Position numbers and translations under genes: made by a program | Assembly (NCBI GenBank): GCA_965223775.1 | Contig: OZ245021.1 | Coordinates: 124,001 to 188,000, forward strand | DNA: 64,000 nucleotides | Direction of reading: 5' to 3' | Origin: JAJDXW01 sp965223775 | GTDB taxonomy: Bacteria; Pseudomonadota; Gammaproteobacteria; HK1 | Notes under the pieces: model-generated | Database searches by the model: none | What the model was told of the DNA's origin: nothing | What the model saw: the letters and a program-made list of their open reading frames with translations, nothing else | In this document: positions 8,939 through 16,823 of the stretch, in pieces | How positions within the stretch are numbered: position 1 is the first letter of the stretch | Layout: each line of letters begins with the position of its first letter

Positions 8939-9784
8939 ATGAGCGAAGACAGACTCGTCGTTGCGCTGGGTGACCGGCGGTACCGGGTGGAGCGGCGCTG
9001 GTGCCGGGCGTCCGGTGACGAGCCACTCGGCTTCGTCAGCGATCTCGTCGTCGATTCCAGGGGCTTCGTCCACGTCGCCCACCGCGGTGCGGAGTCGCCG
9101 GTCCTGGTATTCGATCCCTCCGGCAACTTCGTGCGGTCATGGGGGCGAGACCAGGTTGCCGATGTCCACTACATGTCGATCAACGAGGAAGACCTCATAC
9201 TGCTCGCCGATCGGGACGCACATCAGGTGCTCGCCTTCGATACGGAAGGCAATCTCCAGTTCGCGCTCGGCGAACGCCACGATCCCCGCTGGCAGGCGCC
9301 GTTCAATCACCCGACGGCGGCATCGATGGCCGCGGACGGCGAGATCTACGTCTCCGACGGCTACGGCAATTCGGTCGTGCACCGGTTTGCGAAGGACGGC
9401 GCGCTGCTTCGGACATGGGGCGGACGGGGCGGCGGCTCCGGCGAATTCACCACCCCGCACTGCGTCTGGGTCGATCGAAGGGATCGCGTCTGCGTCGCGG
9501 ATCGGGAGAACAACCGGTTGCAGGTCTTCGATCGCGAGGGCGCCTTTGTCGCCGAGTGGGGCGACTTCTACCACCCCATGAAGATCTACGTGGACGATCG
9601 CGAGCGCATCTTCGTTACCGACCAGATTCCGCGCATCAGCATGCTGGACGCCTCCGGCGAGCTTGCGGGCCGGTGCCGTGGAGCGATCAACGGCGCCCAC
9701 GGCCTGTGGGGCGATCGGGCCGGCAACCTCTACCTGGCCGAGCTTCCACCGGAGCAGGTCACGCGGCTGAAGCTCCTGTCCTGA
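8939..9784 (+). CDS. NHL-repeat beta-propeller protein
   Basis: A 281-residue protein made almost wholly of NHL-type repeats, for example VLVFDPSGNFVRSWG, YVSDGYGNSVVHRF and VADRENNRLQVFDREG, as expected for a six-bladed propeller. Such proteins act as lactonase-, lyase- or scaffold-like modules. No signal peptide is seen after ATG 8939, which has GGAGG about 8 nt upstream, so it is probably cytoplasmic. It lies 163 nt behind the CoA-transferase gene in the same direction and may share its transcript. No specific activity can be assigned. Confidence 0.82.
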   Translation: MSEDRLVVALGDRRYRVERRWCRASGDEPLGFVSDLVVDSRGFVHVAHRGAESPVLVFDPSGNFVRSWGRDQVADVHYMSINEEDLILLADRDAHQVLAFDTEGNLQFALGERHDPRWQAPFNHPTAASMAADGEIYVSDGYGNSVVHRFAKDGALLRTWGGRGGGSGEFTTPHCVWVDRRDRVCVADRENNRLQVFDREGAFVAEWGDFYHPMKIYVDDRERIFVTDQIPRISMLDASGELAGRCRGAINGAHGLWGDRAGNLYLAELPPEQVTRLKLLS

Positions 9785-10039
9785 GCCCGGCGCGTGCGGA
9801 GGTCGGGCGGCCGCGGGAGCAGGGCGCCGTCCGACGCGCAGGCCCTCGGCCCCGCCCGCCACATTCCTGCTCCTACCGGCGGCCTTCCGGCGGGGCTGCG
9901 GTGGGCATTCGGGTTGCCCTTCCCGGACACGCGGCGCAAAGTAGGCTGCCATGCATGCCTCGGTCATCCATGCGTTTTCGAGCCGCCGCGGGATGCGCGC
10001 GGCAGGCTTCGTCCCGTAATCGACGTCGATCGGTTTCTG

Positions 10040-10489
10040 ATGCTGTTGCGCGCGCTCAATCGCGAAGGCGTGGACTACGTGGTGATTGGCGCCGTCGCAC
10101 TTGGTCTGCACGGACTCGCGAGGGCGACCGAGGACGTGGATCTCTTCGTGCGGCCTACCCCGGACAACGTGGCCAGCCTCAAACGCGCCCTGTCCGCGGT
10201 GTGGTCGGACCCCGATATCGAGACCATCGACGCGAGCCACCTCGCCGGCGAATATCCGGTCATCCGGTATGGTCCTCCCGATGGCGCCTTCACGCTCGAT
10301 ATCCTCTCGCGGTTGGGCGAGCGGTTCGAATTCGATGACATCGAGGCCGGCGTGGTCGAGTTGGAGGGCGAGCCCGTGCCGGTAGCCACTCCTCGCATGC
10401 TGTACGTGATGAAACGGGATACCCCGCAGTCGCTGGACCACGCGGATGCCGCGGCGCTGCGGCGCACCTTCGGTCTCGAGGAGGAGTGA
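10040..10489 (+). CDS. AbiEii-type nucleotidyltransferase
   Basis: A nucleotidyltransferase-fold protein of about 149 residues. Motifs are VIGAVALGLHGLARATEDVDL, equivalent to the GxS...DxD active site (here G-A-V with D-V-D), then FVRPTPDNV and GAFTLDILSRLGERF. The family is paired with a small RFRSVEEM-type partner, and that partner follows here after 1 nt in a broken state. The start is uncertain: relatives begin at the residues corresponding to DVDRFL just upstream, but no ATG, GTG or TTG lies there (GTA-ATC-GAC), so ATG 10040 is the first clean choice. It is a likely TA or defence-type module; the function is inferred. Confidence 0.7.
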   Translation: MLLRALNREGVDYVVIGAVALGLHGLARATEDVDLFVRPTPDNVASLKRALSAVWSDPDIETIDASHLAGEYPVIRYGPPDGAFTLDILSRLGERFEFDDIEAGVVELEGEPVPVATPRMLYVMKRDTPQSLDHADAAALRRTFGLEEE

Positions 10490-10490
10490 C

Positions 10491-10753
10491 GTGCCCGTTC
10501 AACGGTTTCGTCGCGTGGAAGACATGCCGCCGGCGGCGCCGTTGCCGCCGGGGCCGGAGCGCGCGCGGCGCCTCCGGTCGCTCTGGGGCGGATGGTCCCG
10601 GGTTCTCCCCCCCTCGACCTGAGGGGAGTGCGTTTCTACCGCGACCTCGAAGAGGCTGCACGCGACCGCGAAGCGGCCGTAGACCGGCGTTGCCGGCGCC
10701 TCCTGGCGGAACGCGGGCTCGGGGACAAGACGGCGTCGCACCGGGGGGAGTGA
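10491..10753 (+). pseudogene. Small partner of the nucleotidyltransferase, frameshifted at a C7 run
   Basis: GTG 10491 starts VPVQRFRRVEDMPPAAPLPP, then RARRLRSLWGGWSRVLPP, the N-terminal half of the small proteins that accompany this nucleotidyltransferase family. After a run of seven C it hits TGA. The family's second half, LDLRGVRFYRDLEEAARDRE to GLGDKTASHRGE, continues in the -1 frame to a stop at 10753. A single-base deletion in the C tract, a sequencing error, or slippage on the homopolymer would all explain it. If one C is missing the intact protein would be about 87 residues. Confidence 0.6.
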
Positions 10754-10798
10754 TCCGTCCGCCGGGACGCTCGCCGCCCCGGGACCGGGACGGGCGCT

Positions 10799-11782
10799 TC
10801 AGAACGCGTAGCGCACGGATACGTGCAGCCCGTGGCTCGCAAGATCCGCCCGGGTCTCGGCGAAGTCGAGCTTGAGGAAGTCCCCGAAACTGCACATTTC
10901 GATGCGGCAGACGACCCCTCCCCCGCGGCCGGTCTCGACGGCTCCTGAATCCGTGTAACGCCAGGCAAGGTCGAGCACCGCATTTTCCCCGAGCGGTGTT
11001 GCAACTCCCGCCATCAGCATCCAGGCGAAGTTGACGCGACGCCAGCCTCGAACGACGGTAGTCGTCTTCGAGTCCGGGAATTCCATGCGAGTTTCATTGA
11101 TGTCGATGCGGGAAAGGCCCATGCCACCCCCGACAAAGGGGCTGAATGGACCGAGCCGGCGCAGGCCGAGCTCGGTCAGGTCCAGGTAGACGGCAAGCAT
11201 CGCAGAGAGGGAGGACAAATCGGCCCGCACAGTCCGCGTTCGGTTTACCTGCTTGTCCTGCAGGAAATTGGCGCGACCACTGAAGGAAATGCTCGGGCGG
11301 TACTGAATGGCGCCTTCGAGCCTGAGAAGCGGGGAAGCGACGTAGCCGACTCCGACTTCGACGCCGGACATCGTTCCGAAATCGCCGAGCGAACTGAGGG
11401 GTGCGCCGTCGGAGCCCGGTCCACAGCCGTAGAGCTGTATCGGAGCGCTGCAGTCCTTCTCCTGGAACCGTGTCTCCTTCGACCAGTCGAGGGATATTCC
11501 GGCCCGGAGATAGAAATTGCCCCGGGGAGAAGCCTCCGGCGGCGCCCCGCCGGCGGAGGCGGCCGGGGCGGCGGTCCGTTCGGCTGGCACGGTTGCGCTT
11601 GCAATGCCGGCGACGGCCCCCGCGGCCCTTGTCGTCGCCCCGCCGGTGGAGGCGGGCGGGGCGATGGCCGGGCCGCTCGTGCCCGCATCGGCCGCCGGTG
11701 AGAGAGCCAGGGCCGAAATGGCCGCCGCCGCACCGGTCGCGGCGACGGCGGCCCTGAGCCGGGATGCACGGAAACGGATCAA
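10799..11782 (-). CDS. Outer-membrane beta-barrel protein
   Basis: A 327-residue secreted protein. TTG 11782, with GAGGTGAA upstream, gives LIRFRASRLRAAVAATGAAAA, an Ala-rich signal peptide. A long Ala/Pro/Gly-rich linker (about 30-85) precedes a barrel domain starting NFYLRAGISLDWS. Alternating strands such as VEVGVGYVASPLLRLEGAIQY and the final Phe (VSVRYAF) are typical of BAM substrates of the OmpW/P44-like class. Four Cys in the first third may form extracellular disulfides. There is no operon partner: it converges with the nucleotidyltransferase pair. Pore or adhesin role unknown. Confidence 0.78.
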   Translation of the reverse strand: MIRFRASRLRAAVAATGAAAAISALALSPAADAGTSGPAIAPPASTGGATTRAAGAVAGIASATVPAERTAAPAASAGGAPPEASPRGNFYLRAGISLDWSKETRFQEKDCSAPIQLYGCGPGSDGAPLSSLGDFGTMSGVEVGVGYVASPLLRLEGAIQYRPSISFSGRANFLQDKQVNRTRTVRADLSSLSAMLAVYLDLTELGLRRLGPFSPFVGGGMGLSRIDINETRMEFPDSKTTTVVRGWRRVNFAWMLMAGVATPLGENAVLDLAWRYTDSGAVETGRGGGVVCRIEMCSFGDFLKLDFAETRADLASHGLHVSVRYAF

Positions 11783-12078
11783 CGGTTCACCTCGTCTCGT
11801 GTGCCGGTAGGGGACCTCCCCTCGGCCCCCGATTCGTTGGCATCGAGCCCGGCACCCCTCCCCAGCCGCATCCGGTCCACCGGGAGCGCGGCCACGGCCG
11901 CGCGGCCACCGCGACCCGCCCGATCCCCGATCGCCCCGTCGCGCCCGCCCGGTCGCGCCCGCCTCGTCGCCGGGCTCCGGACACGGCTGGGAGTCCGGCA
12001 GCTCGAAAGCCGGCCCGCCGACCTCCGACGGACTCCCCCCGGCGGTCCCGGGGCGGCAGGTCAATACAGGTTCTCGAC

Positions 12079-12243
12079 ATGGGCGCCGTCCGGGTCGAGA
12101 TCAAGGGGCCGGCCGACACCGACGTGGGCATGCTCACCCGCATCGGCTGTACGGTGGAAATCGTCTCATACCACGCCCGCGCCTTCGCTCCCGCCGCCCA
12201 GGTGCTCGACCGCGTCCTCGAACGCTGGCCGCTCGCCGCCTGA
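12079..12243 (+). CDS. Possible small hypothetical protein
   Basis: A 54-residue frame from ATG 12079 reading MGAVRVEIKGPADTDVGML and then TVEIVSYHARAFAPAAQVLD. Its balanced composition differs from the low-complexity frames around it. I do not recognise a family. It lies between the outer-membrane protein gene and the HigBA promoter. It may be a remnant. Confidence 0.25.
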   Translation: MGAVRVEIKGPADTDVGMLTRIGCTVEIVSYHARAFAPAAQVLDRVLERWPLAA

Positions 12244-12402
12244 CCCCGCCCGCGCGATACGTATCGCCGGCCCGTCCACCACCGTCCCCGGCGCCGCCGT
12301 GCCGGGGGCACGTGCCGCCGGCCGCGGTTGCCGCCACCATCCGAAGGAGTCCCCAGCCATGACCGCCCAGACCCTGCCGGGCGCGCGTCGACAGGAACCG
12401 CC

Positions 12403-12431
12403 TTGTCGCGATATGGTGAAACCCCTATAGT
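12403..12431 (+). promoter_or_regulatory. Sigma70-type promoter of the HigB/HigA pair
   Basis: TTGTCG (12403-12408) and TATAGT (12426-12431) are spaced 17 nt, 18 bases before the toxin ATG at 12449. The short leader fits an autoregulated TA operon. Confidence 0.6.
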
Positions 12432-12448
12432 CCGGAACCAACAATGCC

Positions 12449-12808
12449 ATGTTGAAGCCGGTCCAATGGGTCGGTTCGAGCAAGGCGGATCTGAAGCGGT
12501 TTCCCGATCCCGTGCAGGATCGCATGGGCTTTGCGATCTACCAGGCCCAGACCGGTCTCCGGCACCGCGACGCAAAGCCGCTCAAGGGCTTCGGCTCCGG
12601 CGTGCTGGAGGTGGTGGCGCGCCATGACGGCGACACCTTCAGGGCCGTGTACACGGTCCGGTTCGAGACGGCGGTCTATGTCCTGCACGCCTTCCAGAAG
12701 AAGGCCAAACGGGGCGCCGCCACCCCGAAACCGGAACTCGACCTGGTCCGGCGCCGGCTGAGGGCGGCCGAGCAGCATTACCGGGACACGCGGAGGGTAG
12801 AACCATGA
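12449..12808 (+). CDS. higB: RelE/HigB-type toxin (phage Gp49-like)
   Basis: A 119-residue protein of the Gp49/HigB branch of RelE toxins, which cut mRNA on the ribosome. Characteristic stretches are VQWVGSSKADLKRFP, GFAIYQAQTG, KPLKGFGSGVLEVV and FRAVYTVRFETAVYVLHAFQ followed by KKAKRG, the usual HAFQKK signature. The gene order is toxin first, as in higBA. Its stop overlaps the antitoxin start (ATGA, 12805-12808). A short-leader promoter lies upstream. Assignment by family pattern is firm; activity is inferred. Confidence 0.88.
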   Translation: MLKPVQWVGSSKADLKRFPDPVQDRMGFAIYQAQTGLRHRDAKPLKGFGSGVLEVVARHDGDTFRAVYTVRFETAVYVLHAFQKKAKRGAATPKPELDLVRRRLRAAEQHYRDTRRVEP

Positions 12809-13143
12809 CCACATCCGACTCGACCGTCGAACGCGGCAGCGGCAACGTCTTCGCGGACCTCGGCCATCCCGAGGCCGATGCCCATCTGCTCAAGGCGGAC
12901 CTCGTCACCCGCATCGACACCATCATCCACCAGCGCGGCATCACCCAGACCGAGGCGGCGCGCCTGCTCGGCCTCACCCAGCCCGACGTGTCGCGGCTGC
13001 TCAGGGGCGACTTCCGCGAGTATTCCCTGGAGCGCCTGTTCCGCCTGCTGACCGCGCTCGGCCGTGATATCGACATCGTCATCCGCCACCCGCGTTCGGC
13101 CACCGGCGGCAAGCTGCGCATCGCGGCAAGCGAGATCGGCTGA
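12805..13143 (+). CDS. higA: HigA2-type XRE antitoxin
   Basis: A 112-residue antitoxin with one helix-turn-helix of the HTH_37/XRE kind: LVTRIDTIIHQRGITQTEAA, RLLGLTQPDVSRLLRG and FREYSLERLFRLLTALG. The final DIDIVIRHP strand is typical for HigA2 relatives. It binds and neutralises the preceding toxin and should repress the shared promoter. Start ATG 12805 overlaps the toxin stop by 4 nt. Confidence 0.9.
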   Translation: MTTSDSTVERGSGNVFADLGHPEADAHLLKADLVTRIDTIIHQRGITQTEAARLLGLTQPDVSRLLRGDFREYSLERLFRLLTALGRDIDIVIRHPRSATGGKLRIAASEIG

Positions 13144-13363
13144 CGCCACCACCGCTTCGTCAGCCCTCCGCGAGCATCCGGCGGGCACGGTCCGTGCGCC
13201 TTGCGGGCTTGTGGCGCGTGCGAGCGATCGGGAGCGGGCGCGCGGGACGTCCAAGGCCAACCGCGCGAAGGCGGCGGCCGGTGCCGAATGCGCGCGCACC
13301 GCCGCCCGTCGCCATGCCGCCACCAAGACCCCCCGCCGGATGCCCCGCCGCCACCCGCCGCGG

Positions 13364-14050
13364 TCACCACCGGATCGTGCCGCGCAGCATGACGCCGTGC
13401 TCGGCGTCGGCGCCCAGCGCCTCGCGGCGCGTCGCGTCGAGCCCGATCTCGAAGCCGGGGTCGCCGCGCCGCGCCGAGGTCAACCGCCAACCGAGGCGAT
13501 AGTCCCGCCCGGCGTCCGAGAGCCCGAAGCCGAGGTTCGGCGTGCCGGTGAAGCCACCGCCGAACAGGGCGATGCCGTAGCCGAGCTCGGCCTCCAGACG
13601 GCCCGCGCTCGCGGTGCCGCCATTGTCGCCTGCCCCGGCCCCCGAGCCGGGGTCCGCGGCGAGGCCGGCGAGCGTCTCGCGGCCGAGGAGCGCGTCCATG
13701 CCGCCCGTGGGCGAGCCGCCCCAGCCCTGGCGCAGCCTCAGCGCGAGCCCCCGGTCCGTCGAAGGCCGCGGGTCCCAGGTAAGGGAGGCGCTGGCGCCCC
13801 ATTCGCGGAAGCCCGACGCCTCGTGGGCGACGAGCCCGCGCGCCTTCAGGTCGAGCGCCACGCCCTGCTTCGGGGCCGCGAAGGCGAGCCCGCCGCCGAG
13901 GTCGACGCCGAGCCCGGTCTCGGCGTCGCCGCCGTCGAGCCGCGCGCCCAACTCGAACGACGGCGTCAGCACCATGCCCGCGCCATCGCCCCCGGGCGCG
14001 AAGCGCCGCGAGCCCTCGACGCCGAGGCGCAGCAGCCACACGTCGCCCGT
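13364..14050 (-). pseudogene. C-terminal outer-membrane barrel stub of an autotransporter-like protein
   Basis: About 226 residues of barrel sequence without any export signal or passenger domain: VWLLRLGVEGSRRFA, LTPSFELGARLDGG, GLGVDLGGGLAFA, GYGIALFGGGFTGTPNLGFG and a terminal W (LRGTIRW). The arrangement is the C-terminal translocator or barrel repeat of very large outer-membrane proteins. Upstream, the frame runs straight into the heptanucleotide repeat at 14052-14275, which stays open in all frames because 7 is not a multiple of 3. No canonical start with signal peptide exists. I read it as a truncated remnant, or a gene whose 5' part was replaced by repeat expansion. Confidence 0.7.
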
Positions 14051-14051
14051 C

Positions 14052-14275
14052 GGCGCTCGGCGCTCGGCGCTCGGCGCTCGGCGCTCGGCGCTCGGCGCTC
14101 GGCGCTCGGCGCTCGGCGCTCGGCGCTCGGCGCTCGGCGCTCGGCGCTCGGCGCTCGGCGCTCGGCGCTCGGCGCTCGGCGCTCGGCGCTCGGCGCTCGG
14201 CGCTCGGCGCTCGGCGCTCGGCGCTCGGCGCTCGGCGCTCGGCGCTCGGCGCTCGGCGCTCGGCGCTCGGCGCTC
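14052..14275. repeat. Perfect tandem heptanucleotide repeat, GGCGCTC x 32
   Basis: The unit GGCGCTC is repeated exactly 32 times over 224 bp without a single mismatch. In every frame of the minus strand it encodes the same 7-residue cycle (ERRAPSA). It directly abuts the barrel stub and is followed by an AT-rich gap. Such perfect arrays change length by slippage. Confidence 0.97.
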
Positions 14276-14635
14276 TCAATTAAGGTTGAACAGACAGTCT
14301 CCAACCACTTCGCACAAATCAAGTCCATCGTCGTACCGCCCCTGTTCGCGCCCGGTGACTTCAGCGGTGTCCATGGCAGCACCGCTTGACGGGAGCGGAA
14401 TATAACGAACTTTCAGACGATTGCAAGTACGATAATTTTCTACCTCATCAGTAATAAAATTTTCTCAAGACACCCGCCCAGATTCCGCTGGAAAACCCCT
14501 TAGATGCTCGCCCACAAGGGCGAAACGGCACTCCGGTGGGACTTTCTCGGGAGATGTTTAGAGAAAAATATATTTGTACAATTACGAAATATTTGTTTAT
14601 CTACCTCCAACCCCGCGGTTCCCGGCGCCTGATTC
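14276..14635. other. AT-rich gap before the broken LysR gene
   Basis: About 360 bp, much of it (14400-14610) strikingly AT-rich for this genome, with runs such as AATAAAATTTTC and AAAAATATATTTG. I see no gene. It likely carries promoter or regulatory DNA for the adjacent LysR gene or marks a foreign insertion. Confidence 0.4.
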
Positions 14636-15333
14636 GTGAAACCCCTGCCGCCCCTCGACTGCCTGCGCTTCTTCGAAGCCGCCGCCCGGCACCGGAGCTT
14701 CGCCCATGCCGGCAGGGAGCTCGGCGTCACCCCGCCCGCGGTCGCCCACCGCATCCGCATGCTCGAACGCCATCTCGGCGCCGAGCTCTTCGGGCGAAGG
14801 CGCCGCGGCGTGTACCTCAACCGCCGCGGTCGCGCCTATTACGAGGAGGTCCGGCGCATCCTCCTCGACATCCACGAGACCACCGAACACCACGGCGACC
14901 GCAGGCGCCTGCGCGGACGCTAGCGCCCGCGTTCCGCCGCCCCCGCGGCCCGGCCGAGCTGTGCGACTGGCCGCTGCTCTACGACCTCGGCTGGGACGTC
15001 GACTGGTCCTACTGGTTCGCCCGCCAGGGCGAGCCCACCCCGGACCTCTCGCGGGCCTCGGGCTTCCGCCTCTACTCGATGCTGGTCCAGGCGGCCGCGA
15101 ACGGACTCGGGGCCGCGATCGGACGCTCGATGCTGATCGCCCACGAGCTGGAGAAAAGGATCCTGGTGCCGCTCTTCGACCGCCAGGAGGAGGCGCCCGA
15201 GCGCTGCCGCCTCATCACCACGGCCGCCTCGCGGCAGCGGCCCGAGCTGCAGGCGTTCCGGGAATGGATCCTGCGCGAGGCGCGGGCCGCGATGCCGCCG
15301 CCCGCCGCCCCCGGCTTCCCGCGCTACCCCTGA
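14636..15333 (+). pseudogene. LysR-family regulator with internal deletion and frameshift
   Basis: The 5' part (14636-14923) encodes an intact LysR/GcvA-type N-terminus: LPPLDCLRFFEAAARHRSFA, GRELGVTPPAVAHRIRMLE and HLGAELFGRRRRGV, then a stop at 14921-14923. The 3' part (about 14937-15333) is in another frame and gives the end of the effector domain: LCDWPLLYDLGWDVDWSYWF, GLGAAIGRSMLIAHELE and LQAFREWILREA. Around 80-100 residues in between (end of linker plus first effector subdomain) are missing. The product cannot be a functional full-length regulator. It converges on the PLP desulfhydrase gene; GcvA-like regulators are usually divergent from their targets, so the original partner is unclear. 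Confidence 0.8.
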
Positions 15334-15352
15334 CCCGGCGCGCCGCTTCCCC

Positions 15353-16408
15353 TCAGCGCGCCCGTCCGTCCGGCGCTTCCGAGAGCCAGCACCCGAGCCG
15401 GTCGGCATAGGCGAAGAGCACCGGCAGGCCGCCGGTGTGGATGAACAGCACCCGGCTGCCCGCCGCGATCCGCCCCGAGCGCACATGCGCGATCAGCCCC
15501 GCCATCGCCTTGGCCGTGTAGACCGGGTCGAGCAGCAGCCCCTCGTGGCCCGCCGCCATCGCCATCGACTCGCGCACCGCCTCGTTGAGCCGGCCGTAGC
15601 CCGGCGGGTGCGCCGCGTCGCTCACCTCGACGTCGGTGGCGCCGAACGCGTCCGGGCAATCGATCATCGCCGCGAGCGCGGCCGCCACCCGCGCCACCCG
15701 GGCTCCCTGGCTTGCGGCGTCGCGACGCACGCAGATGCCGAGGACCGGCACCCGCTCGCCCAGCGCCCGCAAGCCCACCAGCATCCCGGCATGGGTGAGC
15801 GCGCTCCCCGAGGCGCAGACCACGGCATCGAAGCCGATGCCGAGATCCCGGGCCTGCTCCACCACCTCTTCCGCGGCGACGACGTAGCCGAGCCCGCCGA
15901 GCGGCGGATGCCCGGGGGCGGAATGGATGACGTAGGGCCTGCGGCCCTCGGCCGCGAGCGCCGCCGCGCGCCGCTCCATTGCCGCATCCGCCGCCGCCTC
16001 GTCCTCGCCCTCGGGGAACGGGTGCAGGGTTGCGCCGAGCACCCGGTCGAGCAGCAGGTTGCCGGAGGTGCGGTAAGCCTCGCCGCCGTCCGCCACCCGG
16101 TCCTCGAGCTGGATGTGCACGCCCATCCCGAGACGGCGCGCGCCGGCGGCGGCGATGCGCACCAGGTTCGACTGGACCGCGCCGGTGACCAGCACCGTGT
16201 CGGCGCCGCGCGCCCGGGCCTCGCCGAAGTGGAACTCGAGCTGGCGCACCTTGTTGCCGCCGAAGGCGAGCCCGGTGCAGTCGTCGCGCTTGATGCAGAG
16301 ATCGATGCCGAGCGCCGCGCCGAGGTTCGGGGCGGGATCGATCGGCGTCGGCGCATGGCCGAGCCGGACCCGCGGGAAGCGGGCGATGCCGGCAAGGGAG
16401 CTGGGCAT
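15353..16408 (-). CDS. D-cysteine desulfhydrase / ACC deaminase family PLP enzyme
   Basis: A 351-residue fold-type II PLP enzyme. The cofactor lysine is K53 in AFGGNKVRQLEFH, and the phosphate and substrate loops are GAVQSNLVRIAAAGA and VCASGSALTHAGM. The family covers D-cysteine desulfhydrase (pyruvate, sulfide, ammonia), ACC deaminase and L-cysteate sulfo-lyase. Sequence motifs alone do not separate these here. Length is normal. ATG 16408 gives MPSSLAGIARFPRVRLGHAP, matching family starts. No pathway genes adjoin it. Confidence 0.85.
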   Translation of the reverse strand: MPSSLAGIARFPRVRLGHAPTPIDPAPNLGAALGIDLCIKRDDCTGLAFGGNKVRQLEFHFGEARARGADTVLVTGAVQSNLVRIAAAGARRLGMGVHIQLEDRVADGGEAYRTSGNLLLDRVLGATLHPFPEGEDEAAADAAMERRAAALAAEGRRPYVIHSAPGHPPLGGLGYVVAAEEVVEQARDLGIGFDAVVCASGSALTHAGMLVGLRALGERVPVLGICVRRDAASQGARVARVAAALAAMIDCPDAFGATDVEVSDAAHPPGYGRLNEAVRESMAMAAGHEGLLLDPVYTAKAMAGLIAHVRSGRIAAGSRVLFIHTGGLPVLFAYADRLGCWLSEAPDGRAR

Positions 16409-16823
16409 GACGGGAACCGGCCTGTCCGGTGGCTTCTACGGGAAAGTGTCTCACGTTGCGCCCGGACAGGTGCCACGAGCCTGAGCCCGCGCTGGGCCCA
16501 TTCGAGGCCGTCTGGGAGATGAGGCGAGGCGTGCGCGGATTCCATCAGGGCCCGGGACCCGAGGTTCCCTCTCCACAGGCCGAATACAAGTGTGCAACTG
16601 CACCTGCTTGCCGGCACAACTCCTCACCTTGCAAATGCGGGGCGGACCATACAAGCGCGAGCTTCCAGCCCGCATGGACCGCCCGCGGATCGCTTGCCGC
16701 CCGATCGTCAAGGGGCGTTCGGGGTGCGCTCAAATCGACACCGTAGGGTCCGCCACCGGGCAACTCTCCACGCGTGGCCCGTGGCGGCGCCCCTTGACGG
16801 TTCGATCGTGGGGTTGGCGAGTG
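16409..16823. other. Gap with an 11-bp inverted repeat
   Basis: No gene is visible. GTCAAGGGGCG (16707-16717) and CGCCCCTTGAC (16788-16798) are perfect inverted copies 70 bp apart, and CGATC is found outside both arms. They lie next to the 3' end of the Uma2 gene and could be ends of a small decayed element. Confidence 0.4.

Noticed and set aside
12639..14279. 546-codon minus-strand frame through the heptanucleotide repeat
   Set aside because: It consists of the repeat translation plus shadows of the barrel stub and HigBA; no family character.
14921..14923. Amber read-through (TAG) in the LysR gene
   Set aside because: The downstream part is in another frame and many codons are missing, so suppression would not restore the protein.
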